Shown: positions 11,919-24,100 of the stretch, piece by piece | Position numbering within the stretch: the stretch's first letter is position 1 | Layout of the letters: each line of letters begins with the position of its first letter | Translations under genes and position numbers: made by a program | Origin: Paramacrobiotus metropolitanus | Taxonomy: Eukaryota; Tardigrada; Eutardigrada; Parachela; Macrobiotidae | Assembly (NCBI RefSeq): GCF_019649055.1 | Contig: NW_026570312.1 | Span: 496,001-560,000, forward strand | DNA length: 64,000 bases | Direction of reading: 5' to 3' | Notes under the pieces: generated by a model | Databases searched by the model: none | What the model was told of the DNA's origin: nothing | What the model saw: only the letters and a program-made list of their open reading frames with translations

Positions 11919-12382
11919 AGCGCAGGATAAATCCCCACCGTGATTGTACCATCCAGATAACTTAATCCGCAAAGCAGTGGCACTGTCAGCAATGGTATAA
12001 TTTGGACTTTGATAAGTCTCGCAATATGTACAAATACGAACTAAGTACCAAAACGGATGAAGGATGACAAGACAGTCACGCAGAGGACAAGAAAGTAAGC
12101 AATGGTTCACTTTCCTTGTAGTTCCATATATCTACTCTAGGTTAGCGACGAACACAGCAAGTAAATAACTATAAACAGGTAAAATGTTGGTAATTATCAA
12201 TCATCGTGGAGATAATACACTGTCATAATAATTTTATTGCGGATGCTGTAGCAATGGTCCGGATGGTACAGATCATGCAACGGGATGCAAGCGTGTAATT
12301 GGAAATGTAGTGTAATCGGTGAGCCGGTATACTGCCGGTACTTGTAAATGATGTACGCTCCCGCTTCCGAAGGCAGGCGTTG

Positions 12383-12612
12383 GGGGGGATCCATAAATTA
12401 CGTACGCAGCGAACCAGGGAGGGACGGGTCCAAAAAACGTGACAAGCTGTGACGACCCCGACGAACCCGGGGGGAGGGGGTGGTCATCTCCATGTATTGC
12501 GATTGAGCGAACCAGGGGGGAGGGGTCAAGCAAACGTGACGGACCGCTACGAAGGGGGAGGGAGGGGTGAAAAAACCGTGGTTTTCTGCGTACGTAATTT
12601 ATGGATGCTCCC
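12383..12612. mobile_element. MITE with 21-bp perfect terminal inverted repeats
   Basis: The inverted repeat 'atccataaattacgtacgca' (plus G) at 12389-12409 is mirrored exactly at 12586-12606. A G-rich flank of a few more bases is largely complementary. The roughly 230-bp body has two direct copies of a 'gcgaaccaggg' ... 'aacgtgac' segment and no ORF. Non-autonomous DNA transposon. Confidence 0.75.
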
Positions 12613-13401
12613 TTGTAGTGGCCGGTGCAGCGAGTGTGACGCGAGGGATCCCTGCAATAATATTTGCACGGCATCTATGCAGCCCTGTTTTGACAAGCAG
12701 GATTTACATTTCCATAAACATCCCGCCGCATACATACATCGCTACACCGACATTACTCGAGATTACCTAGCCGCGGTAATTACAGCTACAGGTGCGCCTC
12801 ACCGTACTCATACAAGTCCAATTGTAAATTTGAAAGTTTTAATTAGTGTCTATCGGCGCAGGCTTGGTGTTATGTTAATTGGCTGTTGCCTGAAACAAAA
12901 CAAACTTAACACAGTATAACTGTGCAAGTACTGACTTAATTAGTAACTTTAATTAAGCACGAGTAATTAATCGTAGCCCAACTACCGGGCACAGGAAATC
13001 GTGCCAGCTCGTAGCTGTGTATTGACGATTGAATACTTCGTATGTAGTTCGTACTAGAATATTCGCAGGCTTATTTGATATGAGCTGTTTATCCGACATT
13101 ATAATTTGCCGCGCCGCCGCGGCAGTCGTCCAAAATGCAAATATAACGTCACGAGCGGATGCCCATATCAAAACCCATAACATACGAGTATAAACCATAA
13201 AATCGTTTTTTCCCAGAATTTTAAAATGAACTTTACAGTTGTGAATTTCATTTCATTTTCTAGTTGGCTAGAAAACAAATGCTAAAACAGCGCTGCGGTG
13301 CAATAACGATCGGTATATTCAAGAGTGATTTGAGGTGGAAAATCTGAACACGATCGGTACATAATGAGACTTTCGAGGCTCTTTCAGTCTAAAATTAAAA
13401 A

Positions 13402-13662
13402 ATAAGAGTACGAGGATGCACGCAGTCAAACCGACAGTGAATTTTTTCAGCGAGACCAACCGACAACCACGCACACAGGCCAATTATTTTTTCACATAAC
13501 ACCCACCCGTGAAAGGGAGGTATCGTTTGCACTGTATGCGTGGAACAGGTGACAGCCATCCGTGGATGGTTGGCAGTCGCTTGCACTATATGCACGGTTG
13601 TCGGTTGGTCTCGCTGAAAAAATTTACTGTCGGTTTGACTGCGTGCATCCTCGTACTCTTAT
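13402..13662. mobile_element. MITE with 67-bp terminal inverted repeats
   Basis: The arms 13402-13468 and 13596-13662 are reverse complements with a single mismatch (TGAATT versus TAAATT). Each starts 'ataagagtacgaggatgcac'. The spacer is about 127 bp and non-coding. The near identity of the arms suggests a recent insertion. I could not define a target-site duplication with certainty. Confidence 0.8.
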
Positions 13663-14299
13663 ATTTGTGAGTGTCCTTCATCCATAACTTCCTAAACCTT
13701 TTTGTTGCACATCTAAATAGTTTTCGCGCCAACGTATACAAATCATTTGGCTACACAACGTCTGAAAGCAATTCAAGAAACTCAGCCAGAAAGTGTTTGG
13801 GAATGCGCGAATTTAAAATTAAGCGACAGTTTTCATGCATGTAATTTATGCTACATGTACAAGTACTTGTACTATGTACACAAACGTTGTGGTGTACTGA
13901 CGCGAATAAAAAGACGTACAGTGAAAAAAAAAACGTTGTGGTGTGTTACCGGGTACATTTTGATTTAGCTACGTACAAACGCGACATAATCTTTCCAAAT
14001 TTCCGCATTCGGCCTGGGAAAAAAATACCAAAACTTGCAAAACTCCAAACCTCACTGTTCCCTAACACAGCGTCCAGATTGTACCCGTTCAAGCGCTCCA
14101 AATCCGGAAAAAAACAGCGATTCCACAGAACACAACTCAGCAGACAAAGAAACCGTACTTCGATTCCAATTCCACTGGCAATGGAAGCCACGGAACACCG
14201 CTAGGTCCGCTACGCTGCGACCGCACCAATGGAAACCCACAGCGTTGTGACTGCCAGCCGCCACGCTCCGCCCCTTCCACCACCCGTCCCGCCCGTTCA

Positions 14300-14825
14300 C
14301 GGCGATTCACTCAAGCGGTTCACTGACCCAGTGCGCTCACTGCGCTCTGAGCGTCGCGATATTGATAAAACTTGATAAAATCCGTGGTCGGATTCGCTAC
14401 TCTACAGCACAGCACAGCACACAGCTGAATCACGAATGTCAACTTTTTTCGGTCTTGCAGAATGGCCTGCGTTTTCCTGATCCCTTGATTAATTTTTACC
14501 CCAGTCTATGTTGTGGTGAGTAAACGGCGCGGTGCGCGTGGGTGGGGATCGCTATCTTATCAGCGCATGCAAACACGTTCCAACATGCGACCGTGCATTT
14601 GTTGATTTTGGAACGCTGCTGGTGCAAGTGGCATTCCAGCGCGTTCAGCTCTTCGTCCTCAGCGTTTTGGTGATTGTGGATGTCGATCTGCGTTGGGGGG
14701 CGACTGCAGGCAGCGATTTGTGGGGACCACGTGGATCTCCTCTGCTTTGTTTGTGAGTTTGGTGAGGAATCTGAAGGACGAAAGTTTCGTGTCTCTGATG
14801 CCTGTGATGGATCTCGCGTGTCTCG
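14300..14825 (+). promoter_or_regulatory. Possible promoter and non-coding first exon of the AUTS2-like gene
   Basis: After several kb of AT-rich DNA this stretch is GC-richer and ends in a strong donor (CTCG|GTAAGTCA, GT at 14826). The first coding exon of the AUTS2-like gene has an acceptor (CTCTCAG) at 21066-21067 and 5'UTR before its ATG, so an upstream untranslated exon must exist. This is the best candidate I see, but nothing proves it. Confidence 0.3.
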
Positions 14826-14999
14826 GTAAGTCACAGTTTTCGTTTTGCCGTTTGTTGTGCTTCGCTGTCGCGGGGGTTTTAGTCTGCCCAGGTAGCTTGA
14901 AATTCTAGGATTCTTGCTTGTAGTTTTCTTAGGTTTCTGTTTCATCTTTTGATTTTGGAAAATTTAGTAGATTCTGAAGCAAATCGAGTTCTGCAGAAT

Positions 15000-17900
15000 A
15001 TCGGAATTTTTTTCTTTTTTTCGTGTTCGTTCAGGTTTCGAATTGTAAAGATTCGGATAAAAATTCCAAAGAATTCTAAAATTGTTTAAAAAAAATATAT
15101 TCTTTCATACAAAGCACGTTAAACGTAAAACTTGTTTAAGCAAATAATTGTCTACAAAAAATGTTAAAAATGAAAAATGTTAAAAATAAATGAGTATGTT
15201 AAAACATGTTGAGGATAAAAATTATAAAATAATTAGAAAAAGTGTTGCTAGCTAATGAATATACCTAGAAATTTAAATGATGAAAATTACTAAATAAATA
15301 ATTTTGAAAAAAAAGGTTTCGAAAATTTGTATTGACTAGAAACTGCAGCGGTGTTAGTTAATTTCTCCGTAGCTATCAGAAAAAATGTTAAAAATAAAGG
15401 AATGTTTTTTTTTGAATTGTTTTGTTTTAATGAAGTGTTCAACAAAAAATGCAGCTGTGTAATTTGGTTTTTTCCAAGCACCAGTGAAAGCATTCACCGT
15501 TTTGTCGACTGTGAGTAAAATAAACATTGAAGTGGTCCGAGAGATCGAGTGTCGCACTTGAAAAGTAACCTGTTTTTCCTACATTTTTATCATTAATTTT
15601 TTCTAACTTTTGATTAATTTTTTCCCTCCTTTTACACAAAATTTATTAAAGTTTCGGAGGATTTTTTCCAATCTCATTTTTTAATTTTCAAGAAAAAAGT
15701 GTGCGGCTTTTTCTAAAATAAAAAAAAAATTTTAAAGGATTTATTGAAATTCACTGATGATTTGTGTTTGATTAGAGAATCCGTGTCCGTTTTGGCTAAG
15801 AGGAAACTTGTCCTTTTTGACGAAATAATCAATCAGACGATTCTTCGCATCTAGCAATTAATATCCCATGAATCAGCGGTTATGAAATGCCGCCTTGGGT
15901 TATAACCACGGTGGAAATGACATAATTCCCGACCGCATCTCTTGCGGAAGAAATAAGCTGCTGCGTAGGCGGAATTCGCCGAAGAAAGACAGGGATAGAA
16001 AAAACACCGAGTAGACCCGCTTTCCCACTCGTAATTATCGATCGCCGAGCAGTGGGAGCATTTAGCGGGTGTTTTGGGGAGAGAACGGGGAGAGTGTCTC
16101 GCACCTAATCCGCTGGTGTGTGTGTGTGCGGTAATGCTGATTTGGATATATCTCGTATTTGTGGCGTGGTGGCGCCGTGTATCGGTAATTGGGAGCGCGG
16201 GTTAAGTAGGACGGGAGGGGCGCTGGCGCAACGTATAACGATGCCATTGTGCTGTGCAATGTTGTCTGCAAGCAGTCGCATCTCAAGTGGAAATGCGATT
16301 CCTTCGGACGATTGTTTACCTGCTGCTTTCCCCCGCTCGTAGGGATGGCTGTATGAATAAAATTAACAAGGAAAAATATTGCGGCATTAATAAATACCTA
16401 ACTGCTTGGATTTTCCTTGGGGATTCTTATTCAAAATCGCTGGGACATTTTTCTTGAATTTTTCCTTGTAAAAACACTTCTCCTTTTTTTCTGGTTTATT
16501 TTTCTTTAATTTTTCCATTTTTCCCTAGTTTTTCTTTGTCAAAAATGTTTTTCCTTTTCAGCTTTTTTTTTTGTTTAATTTCCGAAATGGTAAGTAATGT
16601 TCTGGTTTAATTACGAAAATTGGACGAGAATTTTCTCATTATTTTAATTTTTTCCTTGTGAAATTTTTCCCTTCCCTGATTTTTTCCATGATAAATAAAG
16701 TGGCTGTTTAATTAATTATCAAAATTGAATGGATGGATAAACTACGTAAATTTTCGAAGTATTTTGAACTCGTCGAATTTTTTGTTTGTATTTGATGCAA
16801 AAAAATTCAGGAGATTTTCAGTCCCACAAATCGCATCTTTCGCTCCAGTTGATTATGTTACGTAAGGCTGTGCAAGCGCACAAATAAATCAATTAATGCG
16901 TTAATTCTGACGTCAAGCGCCTGAATGCGTCGATGATGGTTTTAGTTAATTCATCCGGTGAAAAATTCTGTGGTCTGTGGTTTTCTTTGGTTTGTCGCCG
17001 GTAATTCAATAATCGCTTTCTAACGTCTCGCGCAGACGGAAAAAATTTTAATAAGCTTTTCCAATTTTAACGCTTCGATTTGATTGATATTAGATTGAAT
17101 GATCACACTCGTTCCGATATAAAATTTCTTTGAATTTGTTTTCTATAAAATTTTGTCAGCAAATTCGTTAAACTTCGTAATTTAAGAATAAACAATTTTT
17201 TTCTGGAATTTATCCACAAGCTGTGTGTTCGCCGAAGAAGGAATGCAGGCATGGAGATTTGATGGAAAATTAGAATGGCTGGTTTGGATTGCTAGTGTTG
17301 GCTTTTAGGCGTTAATTAGCCTTTCTTCCCGGTCGATTGTGCTCATTGATGCGTCGCAGTTCATTGATGACAATGCACGAGTGCACTGCGCTGCCACAGC
17401 AGAGCCGAGTCAGACAGGGACAGGCCAGACGCAGACTTGGCAGGTTTCCAGTACCAATCAGCCGACGCGCAGATGTTGTGCTTTCACAGCACACCTTGCT
17501 TATGTTGCACAAAACGTAGATAACAGGCGCTTTCAAATTCCTCGAACAAAAAAATTCAGAAATATTTTCAGCGTGATATTTCTGCCTTCTGGAAATTATC
17601 AGTTCTTTGAACTTCTTTCATTCTTTGTTTTTCTAAATTGCATTTGATTTTGCAATTATACGGTGATATAATGTACGGTATTTATTTAAAATATTTCATT
17701 AGTTTTTTATTAATTATTGGTAATTATTTTAAATTATCTGAAGGTATTTATCCTGTGATAAATTTAAAATATTCTATTTGTATTTATTTTGAAGTATCTA
17801 AAAGTATTTTACACGGTATCAGAATTTAATTTGAAAAATTTTATTATTGTTTGAAAATATTATTTTATTATGAAAATTTTATTATTATTTGAAAATCTTA

Positions 17901-19380
17901 TTTTGTTTTAAATTATACAAGATATGCACCTAGGATATAAAAACTGAAAATGTTTATAAAGACAAATTTAGGATCAGGTTATTTACGAGGTTCCAATTTT
18001 TTTTTAAATTTAATTGATTTCGGATTTGTGTGCTCCGATATTTTTTTGAACGATTTTTCTCTTAGCGATTTTGTTCGAGAGTGGAACGAGCTGCGGATGC
18101 GTTTCGTCTCCATCAAACTGCGCGCTAACGATAATTAATTTGCTTACAGTAATGGCGCGCGTGTTTCATAGCAATCCGTTTGCGCTAATCTCTGCCTCTA
18201 ACAGACCGATCACACTACACACAGCCGCATTAATATTGCGACAAATTCTGCGTGGCTGTGTCACGCAGCCCCGACCGGGCCATAAAGCGCCCATCTATCT
18301 ATCTCCCTTCTCTGCACTTTAAAACACTGCGCCACTTGTGAGAATGTGCTGTACGCGGATGATGATGCTGTGGCACGCCTGTGCTGTGCCGTATAACATT
18401 ATTGCCCGAGAATGATGGCCGCAGCGGCCGGGGAAATTGTTAAATATCGGGGAGCACATTTCACCGCCGTAAGGGATATCCGACATCCGTCCCAGCGGGT
18501 TGTCCATGTCCCACACTCGGCTAAACAGCCCTAAACTCTCGTTCGCGCAAAACGGCCGTGTGGATTCCATTTGCGTGTCAGCGCTAATCTCTCTCTCCGC
18601 GCAGTTGATCCACTGCCTCTCTCTCTGGCTATAAACAGTAGTCTCTCTGTCTTCTTTCAAGCGGCCCACTGCCTCTCTCTGGCTACTTCAGTTAACAGTA
18701 GTCTGAGTCTCTCTGTCTTCTTGCACGCGGCTGTTGTGTGTCTGTCTGTCTGGTCTGTCTTGGGATATCCGATATCGGTCTCTCTGTCGACTGCCTGAAT
18801 GGCAGGGTTGCAGTCATCATTTCAAACGTTTCACATTTCAATCTTCAAATCAAATCATTTCAAAATCAAACGAAAATATGCGACACTTTTTAAAATAAAA
18901 AAAACCTTAATTTTTGAGAACTGTTATTTAACCAAGTAAATGAAATTCCAGCTTCATGAAATTAAATGCTGATTTAATAAAATACAAACGTTTCATACTT
19001 CATTTAATTTATTTGTTAATAAAAGAGAAAAAATGTGTAGAGTGAATTCGAGACAGAAATCTGTTACGTTCCAATTTCGAACGGTTTGAAACGCAGAAGT
19101 TAAATTTTTTTAACCGGTATTACAACACGCCAATACGAGATGAATTTTAGGAGAACTTTAATTCTCGTAAATTTAGATGGAGAAATTAATCGAAATAAAT
19201 GTCGTTTTAATGCAGTGCAGTGCTAAAAATAAACATACAGTAAAAATTATATATCAGTAAAAATTTATATTTATATATCAGTAAAAATTATATATCAGTA
19301 AAAATTTATATTTACTTTAAATTTATATTTATTTATCACACAAGAAATTCGAAAAGTACTTTGCGCTTTAAAAATTTAAT
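15000..19380. other. AT-rich non-coding DNA, probably intron 1 of the AUTS2-like gene
   Basis: Long T-runs, A-runs and no codon-like islands on either strand. Small GC-richer patches (around 16050-16340, 17310-17520, 18140-18800) have no recognisable protein motif; the last contains CTCTCTCT-rich sequence. Confidence 0.5.
18810..19030. repeat. Dispersed intronic repeat, copy 2
   Basis: It opens with 'ttcaaacgtttcacatttca', continues with 'aaatcatttcaaaatcaaa' and later 'gctgatttaataaaa', and ends in an AATTTATTTGTTAATAAAAG-like tail. The same order of motifs is found at 4738-5010 and 24968-25210. Confidence 0.6.
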
Positions 19381-19386
19381 TCCAGA

Positions 19387-19387
<1 letters not shown>

Positions 19388-19467
<80 letters not shown>

Positions 19468-19513
19468 GGCATAAGAGCAGACAACCCCGAAGAGACTTCA
19501 AGTCTGGTCGAAC
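19388..19513 (-). mobile_element. LINE-like 3' end with (ATT)n tail, copy 1
   Basis: About 80 bp of perfect (ATT)n is followed by 'acggcataagagcagac' and 'gacttcaagtctggtcgaa'. The same non-repeat sequence abuts an (ATT)n tract at 33625-33702. Read on the minus strand it is a unique 3' end followed by (TAA)n, the arrangement of some non-LTR retrotransposon tails. Only the 3' end is present. Confidence 0.6.
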
Positions 19514-21101
19514 AAAAAAACTTTTCTGCTAACAAAAACATTTAGGACAGATTAACAGATCTGAGTACAAATTCGAAAGAAGGTACAGAACTGGCTTCGA
19601 GAATTTTAGGATTCGGTCACAAGAAATTCGAAATTCACACAAGAAATTCGAAAATACGATTTAAAAATTTCATTTCAGATTTTATTTCCTTTCAAATCTT
19701 TTAAAAAAAGGCTTTTAAAATCCTTGAATGGAATGTGGTCAGATTGTGCGTCTCGACTCTCTACTCTGTCTGCAGTCTGTACTCTTTTTCAACGTCGACG
19801 TAATCGGAATTTGTAGCGGAGAGAATAGAGCAGTAGCCAGCGTGTTTATCCAGTGAAAGAAAGCCAGCGCGAGTGATTTACATGTGTAGAGGGATTCCGG
19901 CGCTGGGCCGGCACCCCCGCTGAACTTTGTCGCTGTGATGCAAAGTACAGGAGTCTGTAGCGTACAATTAAGCGCACATGTCGGTGGAATCCGTGTCGGT
20001 TGCCGGTCACGCCCTCCGTGTTTATGTTATGTGTGTATAGATAGCAAATCCCTTTGTACACATGTTGGCCGGTGCAAACTGCAAAGCAAAATATGATCGA
20101 CAGGGAAATATTGTTTAACTTTGGCTGACATCATCCGCCGCAGCCGGATTATACAATGATTTCGGGGCATTTTTGCATGAATTGTCCAGAGCCATAAAGA
20201 CGGCTGAATGTTGCGATAAATGGGATTAATGGCGGCTATTGGCAGTAAATGGATGGCTCATTGCTAGTAATTAATATTAATTGCCCGTGTGCAATTTACA
20301 GACCAAAATACACTTTAAATGTTTGTGTTGTCCATGGTTATAGTTAAAATCCTACGATTATCTGGGAACAGTTAAAAACAGCGGTCTAATTATTCTGAAG
20401 ACTGTCGCTGAAAATTACGTATCAGAGAAAAAACAATGACACGTATTAGTAAGAAGCCATACATTAAAACGAATGAAAAATGAATTAAAAATATTTCTTG
20501 AAAATCGTTAGCAGTAGAAATAATCTTTTTTACAGCTGGGTAATAATTGGGCATAATTTTCGGTGCGGAGGAGTCACTCAGGAGTGCAAGAAGAATTTTG
20601 TTAGAATTTATTTTGAACTACACAAAACCGTTTGGATGTGAAAACAATAAGACAAAAATGACGAGGAATAATTTACTAAGAATTGTTTAATTTTTAATTT
20701 TTATTGAGTTGGATAATTGTTTTATTGAGGGTTAATTGGTAGAGAATTTCTTAATACTCTGGGAAGAATTTTATTGATCGGCAAAATATTCTCCTTTAAC
20801 GCGGATTAATTTGGAAAGAATTTCTGTCTAATTGGGGAATAATTTTATAATGAGAATTAATTGGGAAAGGCTGGTATTAATCTGGATAGAATTTTGTTAT
20901 TAATTGGGAAAATGTTTTCAATGAGGATAAATTTGGGGGAAAAAACAGGAATTGGCAAAATATTTTCTTTTAACGAGGAGTAAATAAGAAAAATTGTAAA
21001 TTAACTGGAGAAAACTTGTTCAGTGAGAAATACCGGTAAAATTTTTGACGGGGTTATTTTCTCTCAGGTTGGTGAAATAATTGACGGTGTGCCTGGAAGG
21101 T

Positions 21102-24100
21102 ATGAAAATGGAGAAGCCGGGCGGGAAGGTGAGCCGGAAGAAAACGGTGGTTATCTCCTCGCGCAAATCCCCCGCCAGCAACACAACCACCGCTGCTGCC
21201 GCATCAACGTTGACAGCAGCGACGGCCGGGAAAACGGGAAGTGGTGGCGCGATTTCCGACAAAGTGGCGAATCAAATTCCAACCGGAAGGAGCGGTCCGG
21301 TCGGGGCCGGGGCCGGGCAGGATGGGAGCAGCGCTAATAAACTGGATGCCGGTGCGGCGGCGGCGGCCTCCGCCGAGCCGGCGGCGCCGCGGGACTTTAC
21401 GCGGCGCAAATTCAGTCGCCCGCGGATGAACCACCAGGCCGAGGAGCTGCTCATCGACCCGCTGCACAACGGATTCGCCATCGTCAGTTTCGTCACCAAG
21501 GAGGATCTCGATGTGAGTGGCGTTGTTGTCTTATAGCGTTTCTTTGTTGTAGAATATTTTTATTTATATTAGTTTATGTATTTTTGCTTTTTTTTGTACT
21601 TTTTGAAGCTTTTTTAATTTTGATGTTTTTTTTTTAAATTTTAGATTTTTTTAAAAGTAATACTGGCATTTTTTGTATTTTTAACTGAATTTTTATAGAC
21701 CTGAAATGTTTTTTTCGTGCCGTAGGATGTTTTTATTGTTTATTATGGGGTAAATTTTTATTGATGCTTTCTCAGTTTTCTGTACTTCAGTTTAAAGTAT
21801 TCGAAAAATATTTTGAATATATTAATTTGTCTTTTCTTCCGAAGACAGTAGGCGGACGAACTTCTGTAATTTTGTACGGGTGATAAAACGTGCAGCTGTC
21901 AACTACATACTATGCCGTAATGAGTAAAACAAATATATTTGTTTTCTTTTGGTTTATTTCAAAACGGTTTTATTTTGATTTTTTCGTCTCGAACAAATTG
22001 CCGAAAGGTGTTCTTGGATATAAAAATTTCACAGTCAGTAATATTTATGCCTTTAAAATATTGATAAGCTGCCAAAAAGTTTCAGTTTTGCACTGGCGGA
22101 AATTGTTTCAAAATAAAGCCGCAATGAATAAGAATTTTTTTCTGCAAAATGCAAATCTTTAGTCTTTTTAAACAACTTTTTCGAATTTTTTCAATCGATC
22201 AAAGTAGCGAAGATTCGTGGCTTTAAAATTTAAGCCGGTGGAAATAAGCAGTTTTCGAGTGTTATTAAGTATTTTTTTAAATTTGCACCGCGATATATAA
22301 ATATTTTTGAAAGAATGATACTCCACTGAATATCGTTGATATTTAGGTTATTGGGAATTTGTATCGGCCGAAATGTAGCCAAATCACCGTTTTGTGAAAA
22401 AAAAATTGTTTCGGTTGTGGATTTTACTATAAAACAACAGGAAGGCGCTTTGACTATAATATCAGGTTACAAACGCGAACGAGAGCGATTACTCTGTATA
22501 TCCGAAAACCGGAGCAGGAAGCAGTGGGGTGGGCGGGCCGGGGAATCGGTCGGGACTGGCCGGGTTGTATCGTTATTTTAGCCGGGCTTGTGCGTTTCGC
22601 TCTGCCCGGTGTGCGCTGCTTGTCGGCATCGTTTTCCACAGCACGGGCTGCTGAATGTTAATCGAGTAAGCGATTGAAATCAATCGATGATCCAGCTAAC
22701 GAGTGCACAGTCCGTAGCTGTAGCCAACATGACCGCGGCGTTTCCTTCGCCTTTTCAACACTTGTTTATCCGGTGTCAATGCGTTTTTGCCCCGACAACA
22801 CCCGCTTCACGCTATCTATCTCCCTCTCGCGTCTTTGTGTGGAAAAACGGGACACGACGAAAGCGCTGCGTGTGTGGCGGATGCTCCGCTTTCCTTTTTC
22901 TCTCTCCCTCCTGTTTTTCCAGTTAGTACTGCCGTTCCTGGCTTTTTCCTTGTGATATCTGTCCTAGAAAATTTTCCCAGAATTTTCTTCGTATTCGATA
23001 CTGAAATTCGAGCGTTTTTAATTTAGTTTGTAATTATTTTCTTCCATTTTTCTGACGCGTTATCAGCTGGCTTTTCTGGACTCTTCCCTGCCATTTTCGC
23101 GGTATGTTTTTTTTTCTGTCAATTTTTGATGAATTACGCGCTGTTTTTATCGTTTCACGCGTCCTCCTTCAAATTAAATTATTTAAAAATTATCGAACCT
23201 GTACTTCTGGAATTTGAAACGGCTTAAAACGAAAAATTGAATTTTTTTTATTATTGTTGGAATAATTTTACTTCGAGAAATTTATCCAGTTAATTACCGT
23301 TTTTCAAAAAATATGCGGTGACTGCTGAAAATTATGCTTTACCATCAGCTGCTAATATTTTATCTAATTTCTTTACGTATTTTATGTTATTTATTTGAAT
23401 TTTAGAAATTTTAAATAATTTTGAAAATTCATACAATGAACATTTTTCGACGAAATTGAAATAGAAATATTAAATAAATTTTATTCCAGTTTTGCTTCTT
23501 CAAAAACGGCTGGAATTTTAACTTTAAATTATGATACTTTTCGGTCGGTAGCGCGCATAAGTATATTGTGCCAAAAATTGATTTGTAAGAATGGAAATGA
23601 ATAGCGCCGGTTTTGATTCACAGCAGCACAGCTGACTGCTTATTCAGTTACTTGTGTGTAATACGCCGCCTGTGCGGTGTTTGTGTTGGCTGTGGCCGAA
23701 TCTTTATGGCAGCTAATAAAGGCACTTTAGTGGGGAATTGTTGATCTGCGCATCGTAAACTGCGCGCTGCGATATTAAGCTGGGCCCATACGATCGAATT
23801 AGAGGCGTATAAGCGATCGGCGCTGATCTGTAATCGGACAACTTAACCGCTGTTACATATGCAGCGGATACAGCGCACATATTTGGTGATACTGATATGC
23901 CGGATCGGGAAGCAAAGCGGGTGGGCATGCGCAGAGGATTCTTCGCATAATTATGACATTCCGCTGTGAACGCTACTCGCAGTTTATGTATCTATTGCCC
24001 GTGAAATTGTTTATTTTTAATGGCGTTTTGGGGTGAAAAATAAACTATCTGCAATCGATTAAAAAATGTACAAGTTAATTTCGATTCGGAAAAAATTCGA

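Noticed and set aside
14496-14945. Minus-strand ORF of 149 codons rich in Arg, Ser and Thr
   Set aside because: No motif, and it overlaps the region where a plus-strand untranslated first exon is more likely.
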